This document shows, piece after piece, positions 8,229 through 18,274 of a stretch of DNA of 64,000 nt. The stretch is from JANXQG01 sp964615095. GTDB lineage: Bacteria > Planctomycetota > Planctomycetia > Pirellulales > Thermoguttaceae. The notes under the pieces were generated by a model. It saw only the letters and a program-made list of their open reading frames with translations, was not told the origin of the DNA and made no database searches. The stretch lies in the NCBI GenBank assembly GCA_964615095.1, contig CAZTPX010000038.1, positions 1 through 64,000 of the forward strand, given 5' to 3'. A program made the position numbers and the translations under genes. How positions within the stretch are numbered: position 1 is the first letter of the stretch; each line of letters starts with the position of its first letter.

Positions 8229-8693
8229 ATGATGACAACCTCGCTTTCCCCATCCCATCCGGCCAAACTCGTCTTGATCGACGACGACCGAGCCATGGTT
8301 CGACTTCTGGCCGCCATCATCCACCGCTCATTTCGCCACGACATCGAAATGCAGACCTATTCCGATCCTGCACTCGCGCAAGACTGCCTGGAGCGGGATT
8401 TAGTCGACATCGTGGTGACGGATTTGGAAATGCCCCAGATCAACGGCCTGGAAATCCTCCGCATCGCCAAGAGCCGGAACCCATGTGCTCAGGTTGTGCT
8501 GGTGACGGGACATTCGTGCGTCGACGCCCTGCTCGAAGCCCTGGAACACGGTGCTAGCGACTATCTGCTCAAGCCGGTCGATAAGGCGTTGTTCCTGCAA
8601 CTGATCGGCGACGCCCTGGCGCGGGTTGCCCGCTGGCGAGAGGCCCTGGCTGGCACGCTCAGCGGTATCCAAGCAACGCGCGATGCACAATAA
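8229..8693 (+). CDS. Response-regulator receiver protein
   Basis: A 154-aa protein made of one receiver domain (LVLIDDDRAM, phosphoacceptor in VVTDLEMPQINGLEIL, lysine in YLLKPVD) and a short helical tail of about 25 residues. The Shine-Dalgarno AAGGAGA precedes ATG 8229. It lies 44 bases after cheY. Sequence divergence from cheY suggests a different role, such as a phosphate sink or a second output. The exact partner cannot be read from the sequence. Confidence 0.9.
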   Translation: MMTTSLSPSHPAKLVLIDDDRAMVRLLAAIIHRSFRHDIEMQTYSDPALAQDCLERDLVDIVVTDLEMPQINGLEILRIAKSRNPCAQVVLVTGHSCVDALLEALEHGASDYLLKPVDKALFLQLIGDALARVARWREALAGTLSGIQATRDAQ

Positions 8694-8726
8694 CTCGAGT
8701 GCGTTGGGCCGGGCGAGGGAATAGCC

Positions 8727-8795
8727 ATGACGAGAACGCTCCTAATTACCGACGACGCCATTATCGTTCGCGAAATAATCAAGGACATCGTCGGC
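8727..8795 (+). pseudogene. Truncated cheY remnant
   Basis: The first 22 codons (MTRTLLITDDAIIVREIIKD...) match the start of the CheY encoded at 7801 (MPRRLLVADDAMIIRQIIKD) and have a GAGGG ribosome site. Similarity then stops abruptly. The open frame runs on to 9443, but there it is only the antisense of the next two minus-strand genes. The break marks a rearrangement point at the end of the chemotaxis cluster. Confidence 0.75.
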
Positions 8796-8861
8796 CTGAC
8801 CTACGTGAGGATCTTCCATGCCGGCGTAACAACCGTACTCATCACGTGGAGCGTGATGGAT

Positions 8862-9245
8862 TTACTTGCCCAGGAGTTGGCCGACTTTCTCGCAAAGGCG
8901 ATTGAGGTCAACCGGCTTTTCCATGAACTCGGCCACGGGCAGCCAGGTGGCGTCGCGGTCCTTGTTGCTGAAACCCAAGGGGAAAGTGTTGTTGACCGCC
9001 GTCAAGAGCACGACGGGCAAGGCGCCGAAGTTGCGGCGAATGGCGCGGGCGACGTCAAAGCCGGCCGTGTCGTTCTCGGGGAACATGACGTCGAGGATCA
9101 CCGCATCGGGCCGGCGTTGGCGGATGCGGTCGACGGCCTTGTCGGCGTCGGTCTCTTGGGCCGTCTCGTGGCCGTGACTTTTGAGCATCGTGCTCACCGC
9201 GCCGGCAAAATCCTCATCGTCGTCTACGATCAATACGTATGCCAT
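8862..9245 (-). CDS. Receiver-domain response regulator (minus strand)
   Basis: A 127-aa single receiver domain (YVLIVDDDEDF, phosphoacceptor in VILDVMFPENDTAGFDV, lysine in EFMEKPVD). An insertion around NNTFPLGFSNKDRDATW makes the beta4-alpha4 loop longer than normal. The gene starts 17 bases after the histidine kinase stop codon, so the two form a two-component operon. With no DNA-binding domain the output is unknown. Confidence 0.92.
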   Translation of the reverse strand: MAYVLIVDDDEDFAGAVSTMLKSHGHETAQETDADKAVDRIRQRRPDAVILDVMFPENDTAGFDVARAIRRNFGALPVVLLTAVNNTFPLGFSNKDRDATWLPVAEFMEKPVDLNRLCEKVGQLLGK

Positions 9246-9262
9246 GATCAAGTCTCCAGGTG

Positions 9263-10729
9263 TCAAGGAAGCCTGGGGGCTTCGCCCCAGCAGGCCGGAA
9301 AATCGAGAGTAAATAGTGTGCCCTGTTGGGGAGCGCTTTCCACGCGCACGCCGACGTTGCCGGCCATGGCCACTTGGCGAACGATGGCCAGGCCCAGGCC
9401 GGTCGAGGCCTTGTTGTGTTTTACCGCCTCGGAGGTGCGATAGTAATCGTCGAAAATCTGCGGCAGTTTGCTCGTGGGGATGCCAATGCCCGCGTCTTCC
9501 ACGCTGACGACCGCGCCGCCGCCGGGTTTGGCCCGGCAGGAGACCGACACTTTCTGCCCCGGCAGGGAATAGGCGACCGCGTTGGAGAGGACGTTGTCGA
9601 TCATCATCACGGCGTGGTCGTAGACCCCGCTGACCGTGGCCGCGGAGATATTCTCGGCAAAGCCGATTCCCCGCTTCGCCGCCAGCGGCTCGATCGCCGC
9701 CAGACAGGCGCAAAGGACTTCGTGCAACTCCAGCGCCGCCGGCTGGGGCGAGGCCTGGGCACTGGAACGGAGGTTGGCCAGTTGCAACATGGCCTTGATC
9801 TCGCGGGAGAGCATGTCGCAGCGGTCGGAAATCTTGCCGATCACCTGGGCGGCCTCGTCGGGGAGTTTGCCGCAGAACCCGCCCAGGAGTACTTGCGTGT
9901 TGGCTTGAATGGCGGCAAAAGGGGCCTTGAGTTGGTGCGTGGTTTGCAACATGTGCCTGGCCCGCTCGTCGGTGGCAGCCATAAGGCGGCGATTGGTCGC
10001 CGCCAATTCGGCGTCGCGCTGCCGCAGGGCGCCGGCCAGCCGCGAAGCCAGAAACCAGATCGTCACGGAGATGAACGCGACCGAGCTTGCATAGGCCGCC
10101 AACATCGTCCGCGGAAGCTCGCCCCGCTCCCAAGGCGGAAAGGAAACCCACACCGATTGCGGCGGGATCACGCCGGAGCTTTCCAGCGCGACGCACAGCA
10201 CGTACATGGCCAGGGCAATCACCGTAACGACCAGGCTCTCGACCGATGAAAAGAAGATGCAGGCCAGAACGATGTGAAACAGGACCATCAACGGTGCGAC
10301 GGTGCCCACGCTGCCGAGGAAATGGACGACCACGGTAAGCACGGCCAAGTCGACGAGGATTTGCAGCCAAAGGTGCCCATGGGCGCGGGCTGCTGGGGTC
10401 GGGCTACCTTTGGCCGCGCGGAGCATCGCCAGGTAGCCGACGTTGGCCAGCGCCAGCGCCCCGGCAACGGCCAGCGGCCAGAGGACCAGCAGCCGAATGC
10501 CTTGCTGCAGAAACCAAGGACCGGCTACCCAGGCCGCCAGGGCCAAGGCCAGCATGGCCGCGACCACCAGCCACCGCAACTTGCAGAACCACTCGGCATG
10601 GCGCAGCAGGAGCGGACCGTCGGCCGCCGACCATGAGTACATGGTGCCCGCGGGCGGCTCGGCCGCTGCCGGAGCGGCCAGCGGCAGGTCGTAAACGGCC
10701 CGCTTTACCGTGGTGGTTGCAGTGGTCAA
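9263..10729 (-). CDS. Membrane sensor histidine kinase
   Basis: Predicted inner-membrane sensor, 488 aa, with five or six hydrophobic helices between residues about 45 and 235. The dimerisation/H-box (TTHQLKAPFAAIQANTQ, with K-A-P in place of the common R-T-P) and a HATPase domain (N-box MMIDNVLSNAVAYS, G1 VEDAGIGIP, F-box FDDYYR, G2 STGLGLAIV) follow. There is no periplasmic sensor domain, so the membrane bundle itself may sense. The start used is TTG 10729, with AAGGAA just upstream; ATG 10642 is an alternative. It is co-operonic with the receiver gene downstream. Confidence 0.92.
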   Translation of the reverse strand: MTTATTTVKRAVYDLPLAAPAAAEPPAGTMYSWSAADGPLLLRHAEWFCKLRWLVVAAMLALALAAWVAGPWFLQQGIRLLVLWPLAVAGALALANVGYLAMLRAAKGSPTPAARAHGHLWLQILVDLAVLTVVVHFLGSVGTVAPLMVLFHIVLACIFFSSVESLVVTVIALAMYVLCVALESSGVIPPQSVWVSFPPWERGELPRTMLAAYASSVAFISVTIWFLASRLAGALRQRDAELAATNRRLMAATDERARHMLQTTHQLKAPFAAIQANTQVLLGGFCGKLPDEAAQVIGKISDRCDMLSREIKAMLQLANLRSSAQASPQPAALELHEVLCACLAAIEPLAAKRGIGFAENISAATVSGVYDHAVMMIDNVLSNAVAYSLPGQKVSVSCRAKPGGGAVVSVEDAGIGIPTSKLPQIFDDYYRTSEAVKHNKASTGLGLAIVRQVAMAGNVGVRVESAPQQGTLFTLDFPACWGEAPRLP

Positions 10730-10749
10730 AAATGTTTCCTTCGACTCTT

Positions 10750-10934
10750 GGTCGCGTAGCGACCACCGATGGTAGCCGTGGGTTTCAACCCACGGTTTGC
10801 GATGCGCACGTATTGCCCCGTCGCGTAGCGACGATTGATTTTCATTCGTCGCTACGCGACGGGGGAAAGCGTTGGGGGGATTTTGTCCGTGGGTTGAAAC
10901 CCACGGCTACCGTCATAGCGTCGCTACGCGACGA
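10750..10934. repeat. Nested multi-arm palindrome (family C)
   Basis: Three nested inverted pairs fill this gap. An outer pair built on GTCGCTACGCGAC/GTCGCGTAGCGAC occurs at 10750 and 10918. A perfect 25-bp pair lies at 10771-10795 and 10887-10911 (GGTAGCCGTGGGTTTC...). A perfect 19-bp inner pair lies at 10816-10834 and 10846-10864 (CCCCGTCGCGTAGCGACGA). It lies upstream of the histidine kinase and downstream of korB. Nothing else is seen in the 300-base gap. Confidence 0.9.
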
Positions 10935-11030
10935 GTGACAGCCTCTACCTACGGAACAAAACCACACCGTTCGCTCCTGTCAATTTCCCCGTAGCGACCC
11001 ACTTTTGCGCAAGCTGTCCCACCCTACTTC

Positions 11031-12098
11031 TCAATCCACTAGCCAGGTCGTACCGGAGCGGAGCAAGCGCGGCAGGTCGCCGTGGCCGCGCTCGGCGACC
11101 ACTTCGTCGATTTGCTGGATCAAGAGATCGTCGTAGGTCGGTTTTTGCACCTGGCGGAAAATGCCGAAGGCCATGGGCTTTTCCGGCGGGGTGAAACTGG
11201 ACAACAAGTAGGCTGCCACGCGCGACGGCTCGCCCGTGTCGTGGACCATCAAGTCTTCTTCCCGCACGCCGCCGGCGCCGACCGTGACCACCTCCGCCGT
11301 CGTGCCACGGAGCACGATCCCCTTCTCCCGATCCTTGCCGAAACGCACGGCTTGGCCGTGTTCCAGGAAAACCATGTGATTCTCGCGATCGGAACGTTCA
11401 CCCAGGCTGCTCAACACGCCCTCGTTGAAGACCACGCAATCTTGCAGGATCTCGATGAACGACACACCCTTGTGCCGCGCCGCCGCTTCTAGCGTCTGGG
11501 CCAGATGCTGCGGGTTAGCCACCAGCGATCGGGCCACGAACGTGGCCTCGGCCGCCAGGGCGATCTCGATCGGATGGATCGGCTGCTCGATCGTCCCCCA
11601 AGGACTCGATTTGGTCTTCTTGCCGAACTCCGAAGTGGGCGAGTACTGGCCCTTGGTCAAACCATAGATCTGGTTGTTCAACAAAAGGATATTCAGATCG
11701 AGGTTCCGCCGCAGGCAGTGGATGAAGTGGTTCGTGCCGATCGACAGGCTGTCGCCGTCGCCGGTGATCACCCACACGGAAAGATCGGGCCTTGCGCATT
11801 TCACGCCCATGGCGATGGCCGGTGCGCGGCCGTGAATGCCGTGGAAGCCGTAAGTGTTCAGATAATAGGGGAATCGCGACGAACAGCCGATGCCCGAAAC
11901 AAAACAAATCTTCTCCCGCGGAATCCCCAGCTTCGGCAGCACGTTCTGCACCTGCATGAGAATGCCGTGGTCGCCGCAGCCGGGACACCATTTCACTTCC
12001 TGGCCGGACTGAAAATCCTTGCGCGTCAACGGATGCGGATGGGCCAGTTGCGGGGGGCAACTCTCCGCCGCGACATCTTGTGGTGCATCAATACTCAT
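11031..12098 (-). CDS. korB: 2-oxoacid:ferredoxin oxidoreductase, beta subunit
   Basis: Thiamine-diphosphate subunit of an enzyme that oxidises a 2-oxoacid (probably 2-oxoglutarate) to the acyl-CoA with ferredoxin as acceptor. The protein is 355 aa. The N-terminal CPGCGDHG cluster segment is visible, and so is the ThDP motif, which starts GDGDSLSIG and ends in LLLNNQIYGLTKGQ. Its start overlaps the stop of the alpha gene (ATGA), a sign of coupled translation. The 2-oxoglutarate preference is inferred from the KorAB-type architecture. Confidence 0.93.
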   Translation of the reverse strand: MSIDAPQDVAAESCPPQLAHPHPLTRKDFQSGQEVKWCPGCGDHGILMQVQNVLPKLGIPREKICFVSGIGCSSRFPYYLNTYGFHGIHGRAPAIAMGVKCARPDLSVWVITGDGDSLSIGTNHFIHCLRRNLDLNILLLNNQIYGLTKGQYSPTSEFGKKTKSSPWGTIEQPIHPIEIALAAEATFVARSLVANPQHLAQTLEAAARHKGVSFIEILQDCVVFNEGVLSSLGERSDRENHMVFLEHGQAVRFGKDREKGIVLRGTTAEVVTVGAGGVREEDLMVHDTGEPSRVAAYLLSSFTPPEKPMAFGIFRQVQKPTYDDLLIQQIDEVVAERGHGDLPRLLRSGTTWLVD

Positions 12099-14008
12099 TT
12101 CGACTCTCCCAAAAGATCGCTAATCTGTTGACTCAACTCGTGTACGCGGAACGGCCGGCCCTCGACCTTCGCCAGCGGCCGGGCGTCGACCAGGTATTTC
12201 GCCCGCAGCAACGTGCAAAGCTGGCCCATGTTGTTCTCCGGTACGAGGATCCGTTGGTAAGCTTTGATCAATGTGCCGAGATTGGCCGGGAAGGGATTCA
12301 AGTAACGCAGGTGCAGGTGATCGACCGAGCGACCGGCCGCCTGCAACTCGCTGACCGCCGCCGCCACAGAACCGTACGTACTGCCCCAGCTTACAACCAG
12401 CAGATCGGCCTTGCCCGAGCCTTTGACCGTCGCCGCTGGAATATCGCCGGCTATTCGCTCGATTTTTTCCGCCCGCAGGTTGACCATCTGCTGATGGTTC
12501 ATCGCGTCGTAGCTCACGGCGCCGACGACGTCGGTCTTTTCCAGGCCGCCGATGCGATGTTCATAACGAGGCGTACCGGGGGCGACCCACGGTCGGGCCA
12601 AGGTTTTCGCGTTGCGGCGATAGGGGGCAAACTCCTCGGGCGAGGGAATCTTCGGCGTGTGCAGGTCCGGCAGTTCGTCGGGATCGACGATCCGCCAGGG
12701 TTCGGCCCCGTTGGCGAGGAAACTGTCGGAGAGGACCATCACCGGCGTCATGTATTTTGTGGCCAGGCGCACCGCCTCGAAGGCCATGGCGAAGCAATCG
12801 GCGGGAGTGGCCGCGGCCAGCACGGCCAGCGGCGCCTCGCCATGCCGTCCGTGGATGGCCATGAGCAGGTCGGATTGCTCGGTTTTCGTGGGCATGCCCG
12901 TGCTGGGGCCGGCCCGCTGCACGTCGAAGATCACCATCGGCAGTTCCGTGATGACGGCAAGGCCCAGGCCCTCGACCTTCAGGGCCAGGCCCGGGCCGCT
13001 GGTGCCGGTGGCCCCGATCGCGCCGGCGAAGGACGCGCCGATGGCGGCTACACAAGCGGCGATTTCGTCTTCCACCTGCAGCGTGCGGACGTCGTAGTCC
13101 TTGTACTTCGATAGCTCGTGCAGGATCTCGCTGGCGGGCGTGATCGGGTAGCTGGCGTAGACCAGCGTCCGCCCGGCCTTGTGCGCACCCGCAACCAATC
13201 CCAGGGCCGCGGCCTCGTTGCCCGTCAGGCGGCGGTAGCGCCCCGGGGGCAGCTTGGCGGCCGCAACCGTGTGCTGCACGCGGAACAACTCGGCCGTGTC
13301 GGCAAAGTTGTATCCCGCCCGCAGGCTGGCCCCGTTGGCCGCCATGATCGACATGTTCTTACGGAACTTCTTGATCAGGAACTCCAACACCGGCTGGATC
13401 GGCCGATCGTAGAGCCAGAGGCTCAACCCCAGGGCGAAGAAGTTCTTGCAGCGGGCGGCGTCCTTGCGCGGAAGTTGCAAGTGCCGCACGGCCTCTTCGT
13501 TCATCCGCGTCATGCCCACGGGGATCACGCGATAAGCGGAAAGCTCCCCGCTGGTCAAGGGGTTGGCGGCATAGCCGGCCTTGGCCAGATTGGCCTCGTT
13601 GAACTCGTCTTCATTGACCACCAGGATGCCGCCCGGCTGCACGTCGCGGAGGTTGACCTTCAAGGCCGCCGGGTTCATGGCAATCAACACGTAGGGCGAA
13701 TCGCCCGGCGTATGCACCTCGTGGTCGGCAAAACTGAGTTGAAAACCGCTCACGCCGCCCAGCGAACCGGCCGGGGCACGGATCTCCGAGGGATAGTCGG
13801 GCTGGGTGCAGACGACAAGGCCGGTCATCGAAGCGATGTCGGCAAACTGGCTGCCGACGACCTGCATACCGTCGCCCGAATCGCCGGCAAAGCGAACCGT
13901 GGCGGAATGCACCTGGACGAATTCTTTCTCCCCCGCGGCGGCGCCATCGCCAGCCGGCGTCGCCGGGGCTGTTCCACGTGCCGTTGGGGCTGATTCCATA
14001 CCGGACAT
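12095..14008 (-). CDS. korA: 2-oxoacid:acceptor oxidoreductase, fused gamma-alpha subunit
   Basis: Partner of the downstream beta subunit. The protein is 637 aa: an N-terminal gamma-type domain (VRFAGDSGDGMQVVGSQFAD, residues about 30-200) and the pyrimidine-binding alpha domain (YPITPASEILHELSKY, later GLGLAVITELPMVIFDVQRA). A C-terminal domain with SWGSTYG and LVPENNMGQL follows. The start is ATG 14008 with GAGAG upstream; an in-frame TTG at 14023 is less likely. The gene order alpha then beta with a 4-base overlap is standard for KorAB. Confidence 0.93.
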   Translation of the reverse strand: MSGMESAPTARGTAPATPAGDGAAAGEKEFVQVHSATVRFAGDSGDGMQVVGSQFADIASMTGLVVCTQPDYPSEIRAPAGSLGGVSGFQLSFADHEVHTPGDSPYVLIAMNPAALKVNLRDVQPGGILVVNEDEFNEANLAKAGYAANPLTSGELSAYRVIPVGMTRMNEEAVRHLQLPRKDAARCKNFFALGLSLWLYDRPIQPVLEFLIKKFRKNMSIMAANGASLRAGYNFADTAELFRVQHTVAAAKLPPGRYRRLTGNEAAALGLVAGAHKAGRTLVYASYPITPASEILHELSKYKDYDVRTLQVEDEIAACVAAIGASFAGAIGATGTSGPGLALKVEGLGLAVITELPMVIFDVQRAGPSTGMPTKTEQSDLLMAIHGRHGEAPLAVLAAATPADCFAMAFEAVRLATKYMTPVMVLSDSFLANGAEPWRIVDPDELPDLHTPKIPSPEEFAPYRRNAKTLARPWVAPGTPRYEHRIGGLEKTDVVGAVSYDAMNHQQMVNLRAEKIERIAGDIPAATVKGSGKADLLVVSWGSTYGSVAAAVSELQAAGRSVDHLHLRYLNPFPANLGTLIKAYQRILVPENNMGQLCTLLRAKYLVDARPLAKVEGRPFRVHELSQQISDLLGESK

Positions 14009-14186
14009 TGTGTTCTCTCGCAAGTAGGTTTCGAAGGGCTGCCGCGCCTAGCCGCGTGGCAAAACCCAGTACTCAGTCTTTAGGTTAACAATTATTTCCG
14101 CCAAATCAAGCGTTGCGGCGGCGGCGAAGACTTTTTTTCGGCATAAACTTGGCAAAAATCATCCTGTCAGGGGGGTAACTGCCGGC

Positions 14187-14798
14187 TCACTTTCCCAACA
14201 GCGGCCGCTGCATGAGGCACGACCATGCCGGGTAGCCATCCTTCAAGACCAGGCTGGGCATGCGGATCGGTTCCAGTCGCACGACCTCGAACAAGCGGCC
14301 CAGTTCGTTGTAGAGTTGGCGCTTGGTGACCGGCGGCGGACTGCCTTCAATCGGCTCGCCGGCCGCGGCAGCCAAGGTCATGTAATACGACCCCGGCCGC
14401 GTGACCCGCCAGAGCGCATCGAGATAACGGTCCAACTCGATCTGCCGGACATAGTGATACAGGCCCGAATCATAGGCAAAATCGAAAGCGCCGGAGGTCT
14501 GCGCGAACTCGTAGTAATCGGCCAACACGAAGCGCGGCAGGGCATCTTCCTGCTCGGCACGGACCCTGGCCCGTTCAATCGCCGTGGGAGAGTTGTCGAC
14601 GGCCGTGACCTCCAGGCCGCGCCGCACCATGTAGATCGCGTCGGCGCCGGTACCGCAGCCGATATCCAGCGCGGAACCGCGCCCAATCCGCTTCTCATCG
14701 AGAAAGCGGATCAGTTCTGCGGAAGGCTCGCCCGTTTCCCATACGGGTGTCCCCTCCCGATAAATTGCGTCCCAGTCCCACATCCGCGGAAGTGTCAT
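14187..14798 (-). CDS. SAM-dependent methyltransferase, TPMT/TehB-like
   Basis: A 203-aa class I methyltransferase. MWDWDAIYREGTPVWETGEP opens the protein, then motif I (ALDIGCGTGADAIYMVRRG) and an acidic loop after the second strand (VTAVDNSP), then ADYYEF and DSGLYHYV. The arrangement resembles TPMT/TehB-like small-molecule methyltransferases; the substrate is not evident. ATG 14798 is chosen because the longer frame to 15008 has no family similarity and no ribosome site. It stands alone, divergent from glnA. Confidence 0.85.
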   Translation of the reverse strand: MTLPRMWDWDAIYREGTPVWETGEPSAELIRFLDEKRIGRGSALDIGCGTGADAIYMVRRGLEVTAVDNSPTAIERARVRAEQEDALPRFVLADYYEFAQTSGAFDFAYDSGLYHYVRQIELDRYLDALWRVTRPGSYYMTLAAAAGEPIEGSPPPVTKRQLYNELGRLFEVVRLEPIRMPSLVLKDGYPAWSCLMQRPLLGK

Positions 14799-15149
14799 GA
14801 TCGGTGTCTCGTTTGTCGTGGTCAAACATCGCTCCACTGCCGCCGGGTCAGCGAGGGCCAGTGTGTACAGCCTTCTTAGTCTGAAGTGTTGTTCCCCGTT
14901 TTGCAAGCCGGCAGCCACATTTTCTCCATCACTAATAACCAGATTTGATCTTTGCATAGGTTCCCAAGACGGCCGATTTTTGCCTGGGTTTTTCGTCCGT
15001 GCGCACAAAAATGTCGCTCGTTGCCTATATTATAGGCATGCTAAGTTTGGCGTGCCAATCGGCAGTAAATCTTGAATGTAGCCATAAGTCTTTTTAAATT
15101 ATGTATTTAGGACGATAGAATCGCGTCGGGCCGCACTCTGAAAAAATCC
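14799..15149. other. Gene-free stretch upstream of glnA promoter
   Basis: No convincing gene. A short palindrome GCCTATATTATAGGC lies near 15025-15039 in an AT-richer patch (15020-15115), which could hold activator sites for the sigma-54 promoter just downstream or the promoter of the divergent methyltransferase gene. I see no full NtrC consensus. Confidence 0.4.
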
Positions 15150-15165
15150 TGGCACCGCCTTTGCA
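15150..15165 (+). promoter_or_regulatory. Sigma-54 (RpoN) promoter of glnA
   Basis: TGGCACCGCCTTTGCA matches the -24/-12 consensus TGGCAC-N5-TTGCA, with GG and GC exactly 10 bases apart. It points toward glnA, a classic nitrogen-regulated sigma-54 target. Predicted transcription would begin near 15176. Confidence 0.75.
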
Positions 15166-15175
15166 TTTCCCGCGG

Positions 15176-15602
15176 CCCATCGTGCGTCGCGGTTTGCAAT
15201 GCCGTTGATTCCTGGGCGTGTTACAGGCTTTTGGCGAATTTTTTCCGGCCAGGGGAAATAGGCCGCGATGCGAATCTATGGTATCCTGGTTCCTGCTCCG
15301 ACCCGCTCGTCATATTTGCACAGGCGGGAGCCGTCCCACGGATTGCAAGAGCGAGAGATTTGTATTACTGTTTGATCTTTGCGGCATTGGCCTGAGTTTT
15401 TACTGTCAACGGTTGGAGATACTGCAATTTTCCGCCCGCCGTGGCGCTCGCTTGCATTTCAACCCGCGCAAGGTAAATGGAGAAACGAGGGAGGCGTCAG
15501 GAGCCTTTGTCGTTCTCTTTTGTTTCCCATTCGACGCAAGTCGATATGTCTTCTCCGAGGTGGAATCCTGACGTCCGCTTCCCATGAAAGGACCCTATCA
15601 TA
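15176..15602 (+). other. Long glnA leader
   Basis: If the sigma-54 promoter is used, about 427 bases of untranslated leader precede glnA. The sequence contains short open frames but none with a good ribosome site. A nested control element or small RNA is possible, but I recognise no known riboswitch. Confidence 0.4.
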
Positions 15603-17015
<1,413 letters not shown>

Positions 17016-17164
17016 AGATAGAGGATTAGAGATGAAGGACAAGGGATGGTAGCCCTCGGGTTTGCCGACCTGGTCCTGATCTCAACACATCCTTGACACA
17101 TAAGCGCGCCCGCAGGCGAGACCCGCGTCTCACCTGCGGGCCGGCGTGTTTCTTGGCAGGACTT

Positions 17165-17250
17165 TCAGGCGGTCCGAGAAGTCTCACCCCTCCCGGAGGG
17201 AGAGGGGACATGTTGTGGGAACTTTCCGGATAGCCTCTCAGGCGATCCAG
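17165..17250. repeat. Family H-like repeat in the glnA-TPR gap
   Basis: Contains GGTCCGAGAAGTCTC, a CCTCCCGGAGG core and a right end CCGGATAGCCTCTCAGG. The better-preserved copy at 47050-47133 has perfect 18-bp ends (GCTATCCGAGAAGTCTCC). Other traces are near 27398, 33447 and 62150. The rest of the 392-base gap (17016-17407) shows only a GC-rich palindrome near 17110. Confidence 0.6.
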
Positions 17251-17366
17251 TTCCCCACTCCCGCAACTTCGGTGTCGTTGTTTGGGCTGCCATCTTCATG
17301 CTCTCTGCCGTTGGAATCGCCGTCATGGTACCGAGTGCGAGCGGTCGGCGTCTCTTGCCTTTGTTA

Positions 17367-17372
17367 TATAAT
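17367..17372 (+). promoter_or_regulatory. Possible -10 box for the TPR gene
   Basis: A perfect TATAAT lies 35 bases before the ATG of the TPR gene. No good -35 hexamer is seen at 16-18 bases upstream, so this is a weak call. Confidence 0.35.
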
Positions 17373-17407
17373 GCTATGAACACCGCCTGAAAACCGCTGG
17401 GGCGAAA

Positions 17408-18274
17408 ATGAAACAAACGCCTTCTTCCATCCTGATCTATGGCTTCTTCTCTTGCGTCCTGGCCTACGGCCTCTTTTTGCTTTTTAATGGATACCGTGCC
17501 AAGATGGAATTCGATCGAGGGGTGAGGGCATTTGAGACTGGCGATCTTGATTCGGCTATCGCCCATTTCGCCGTGACCATTCGACTCAAGCCTGGCTTTG
17601 CCGGGGCCTATTACGACCGGGGCTTCGCTTACGGGAAACAGGGTGACTTCGACAAGGCCATTGCCGATTTTAGCGAGGTCATCCGCCTCAAGCCCGACGT
17701 TGCTGACGCGTATTACAGTCGGGGGAACGCCTATCGGGAGAAAGGCGACTTCGATAAGGCCATTGGCGATTACACCGAGGCTATTCGGCTCCAACCGGCG
17801 CACGCCGATGTCTACTACAATCGTGGCCACGCCTGGGCGCGCAAGGGCGATTTCGACAAGACGATTGCCGACTTCAGCGCAGCCATCCAACTGAACCCCA
17901 AAAATGCGGAGGTCTATGCCAACCGTGGCGTCGTCTACGGGAAGAAGAACGACCTCAACAGAGCGATGGCGGACTTCAACGAGGCTGTCCGTCTCAAGCC
18001 TGATTATTCCCAGGCCTATTACGGCCGGGGAGTCGTTTATGGGAAAGAAGGCGACTACGACAAGGCCCTTGCCGACATCAACGAGGCGATCCGGCTAGAC
18101 CCGCAGAATGCCCGAGCGTATTACAGTCGGGGCGTTGTCTACCAAAGGAAAGGTGAGAAGGCCAAAGCGGAAGCAGATTTCGAGCGGGCCAAGAAACTCG
18201 GCTACCAGCCCAGAAATCCTATGGATCTTCTCTTTCTACCTGGCAGGCAGGATCGGATAGGTGAACTCGGCTAG
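17408..18274 (+). CDS. Membrane-anchored TPR protein
   Basis: A 288-aa protein with an N-terminal membrane helix (residues about 7-28, ILIYGFFSCVLAYGLFLLF) followed by about seven 34-residue TPR units such as AYYSRGNAYREKGDFDKAI. TPR stacks bind partner proteins; the partner is unknown. The last 13 codons overlap, in antisense, a fucosidase remnant on the other strand, so the C-terminal tail (about RQDRIGELG) was probably acquired by read-through into that remnant. The repeats are very alike, so recombination between units is likely. Confidence 0.88.
   Translation: MKQTPSSILIYGFFSCVLAYGLFLLFNGYRAKMEFDRGVRAFETGDLDSAIAHFAVTIRLKPGFAGAYYDRGFAYGKQGDFDKAIADFSEVIRLKPDVADAYYSRGNAYREKGDFDKAIGDYTEAIRLQPAHADVYYNRGHAWARKGDFDKTIADFSAAIQLNPKNAEVYANRGVVYGKKNDLNRAMADFNEAVRLKPDYSQAYYGRGVVYGKEGDYDKALADINEAIRLDPQNARAYYSRGVVYQRKGEKAKAEADFERAKKLGYQPRNPMDLLFLPGRQDRIGELG

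Noticed and set aside
8727..9443. 238-aa gene starting with a CheY-like stretch
   Set aside because: Only the first 22 codons resemble CheY; the rest is the reverse complement of two minus-strand genes.
8862..10370. 502-aa minus-strand reading that fuses the receiver with an upstream stretch
   Set aside because: The upstream part is out of frame with the real kinase; the receiver starts at ATG 9245.
12080..13114. 344-aa plus-strand frame opposite korA
   Set aside because: Antisense to korA with no family signal.
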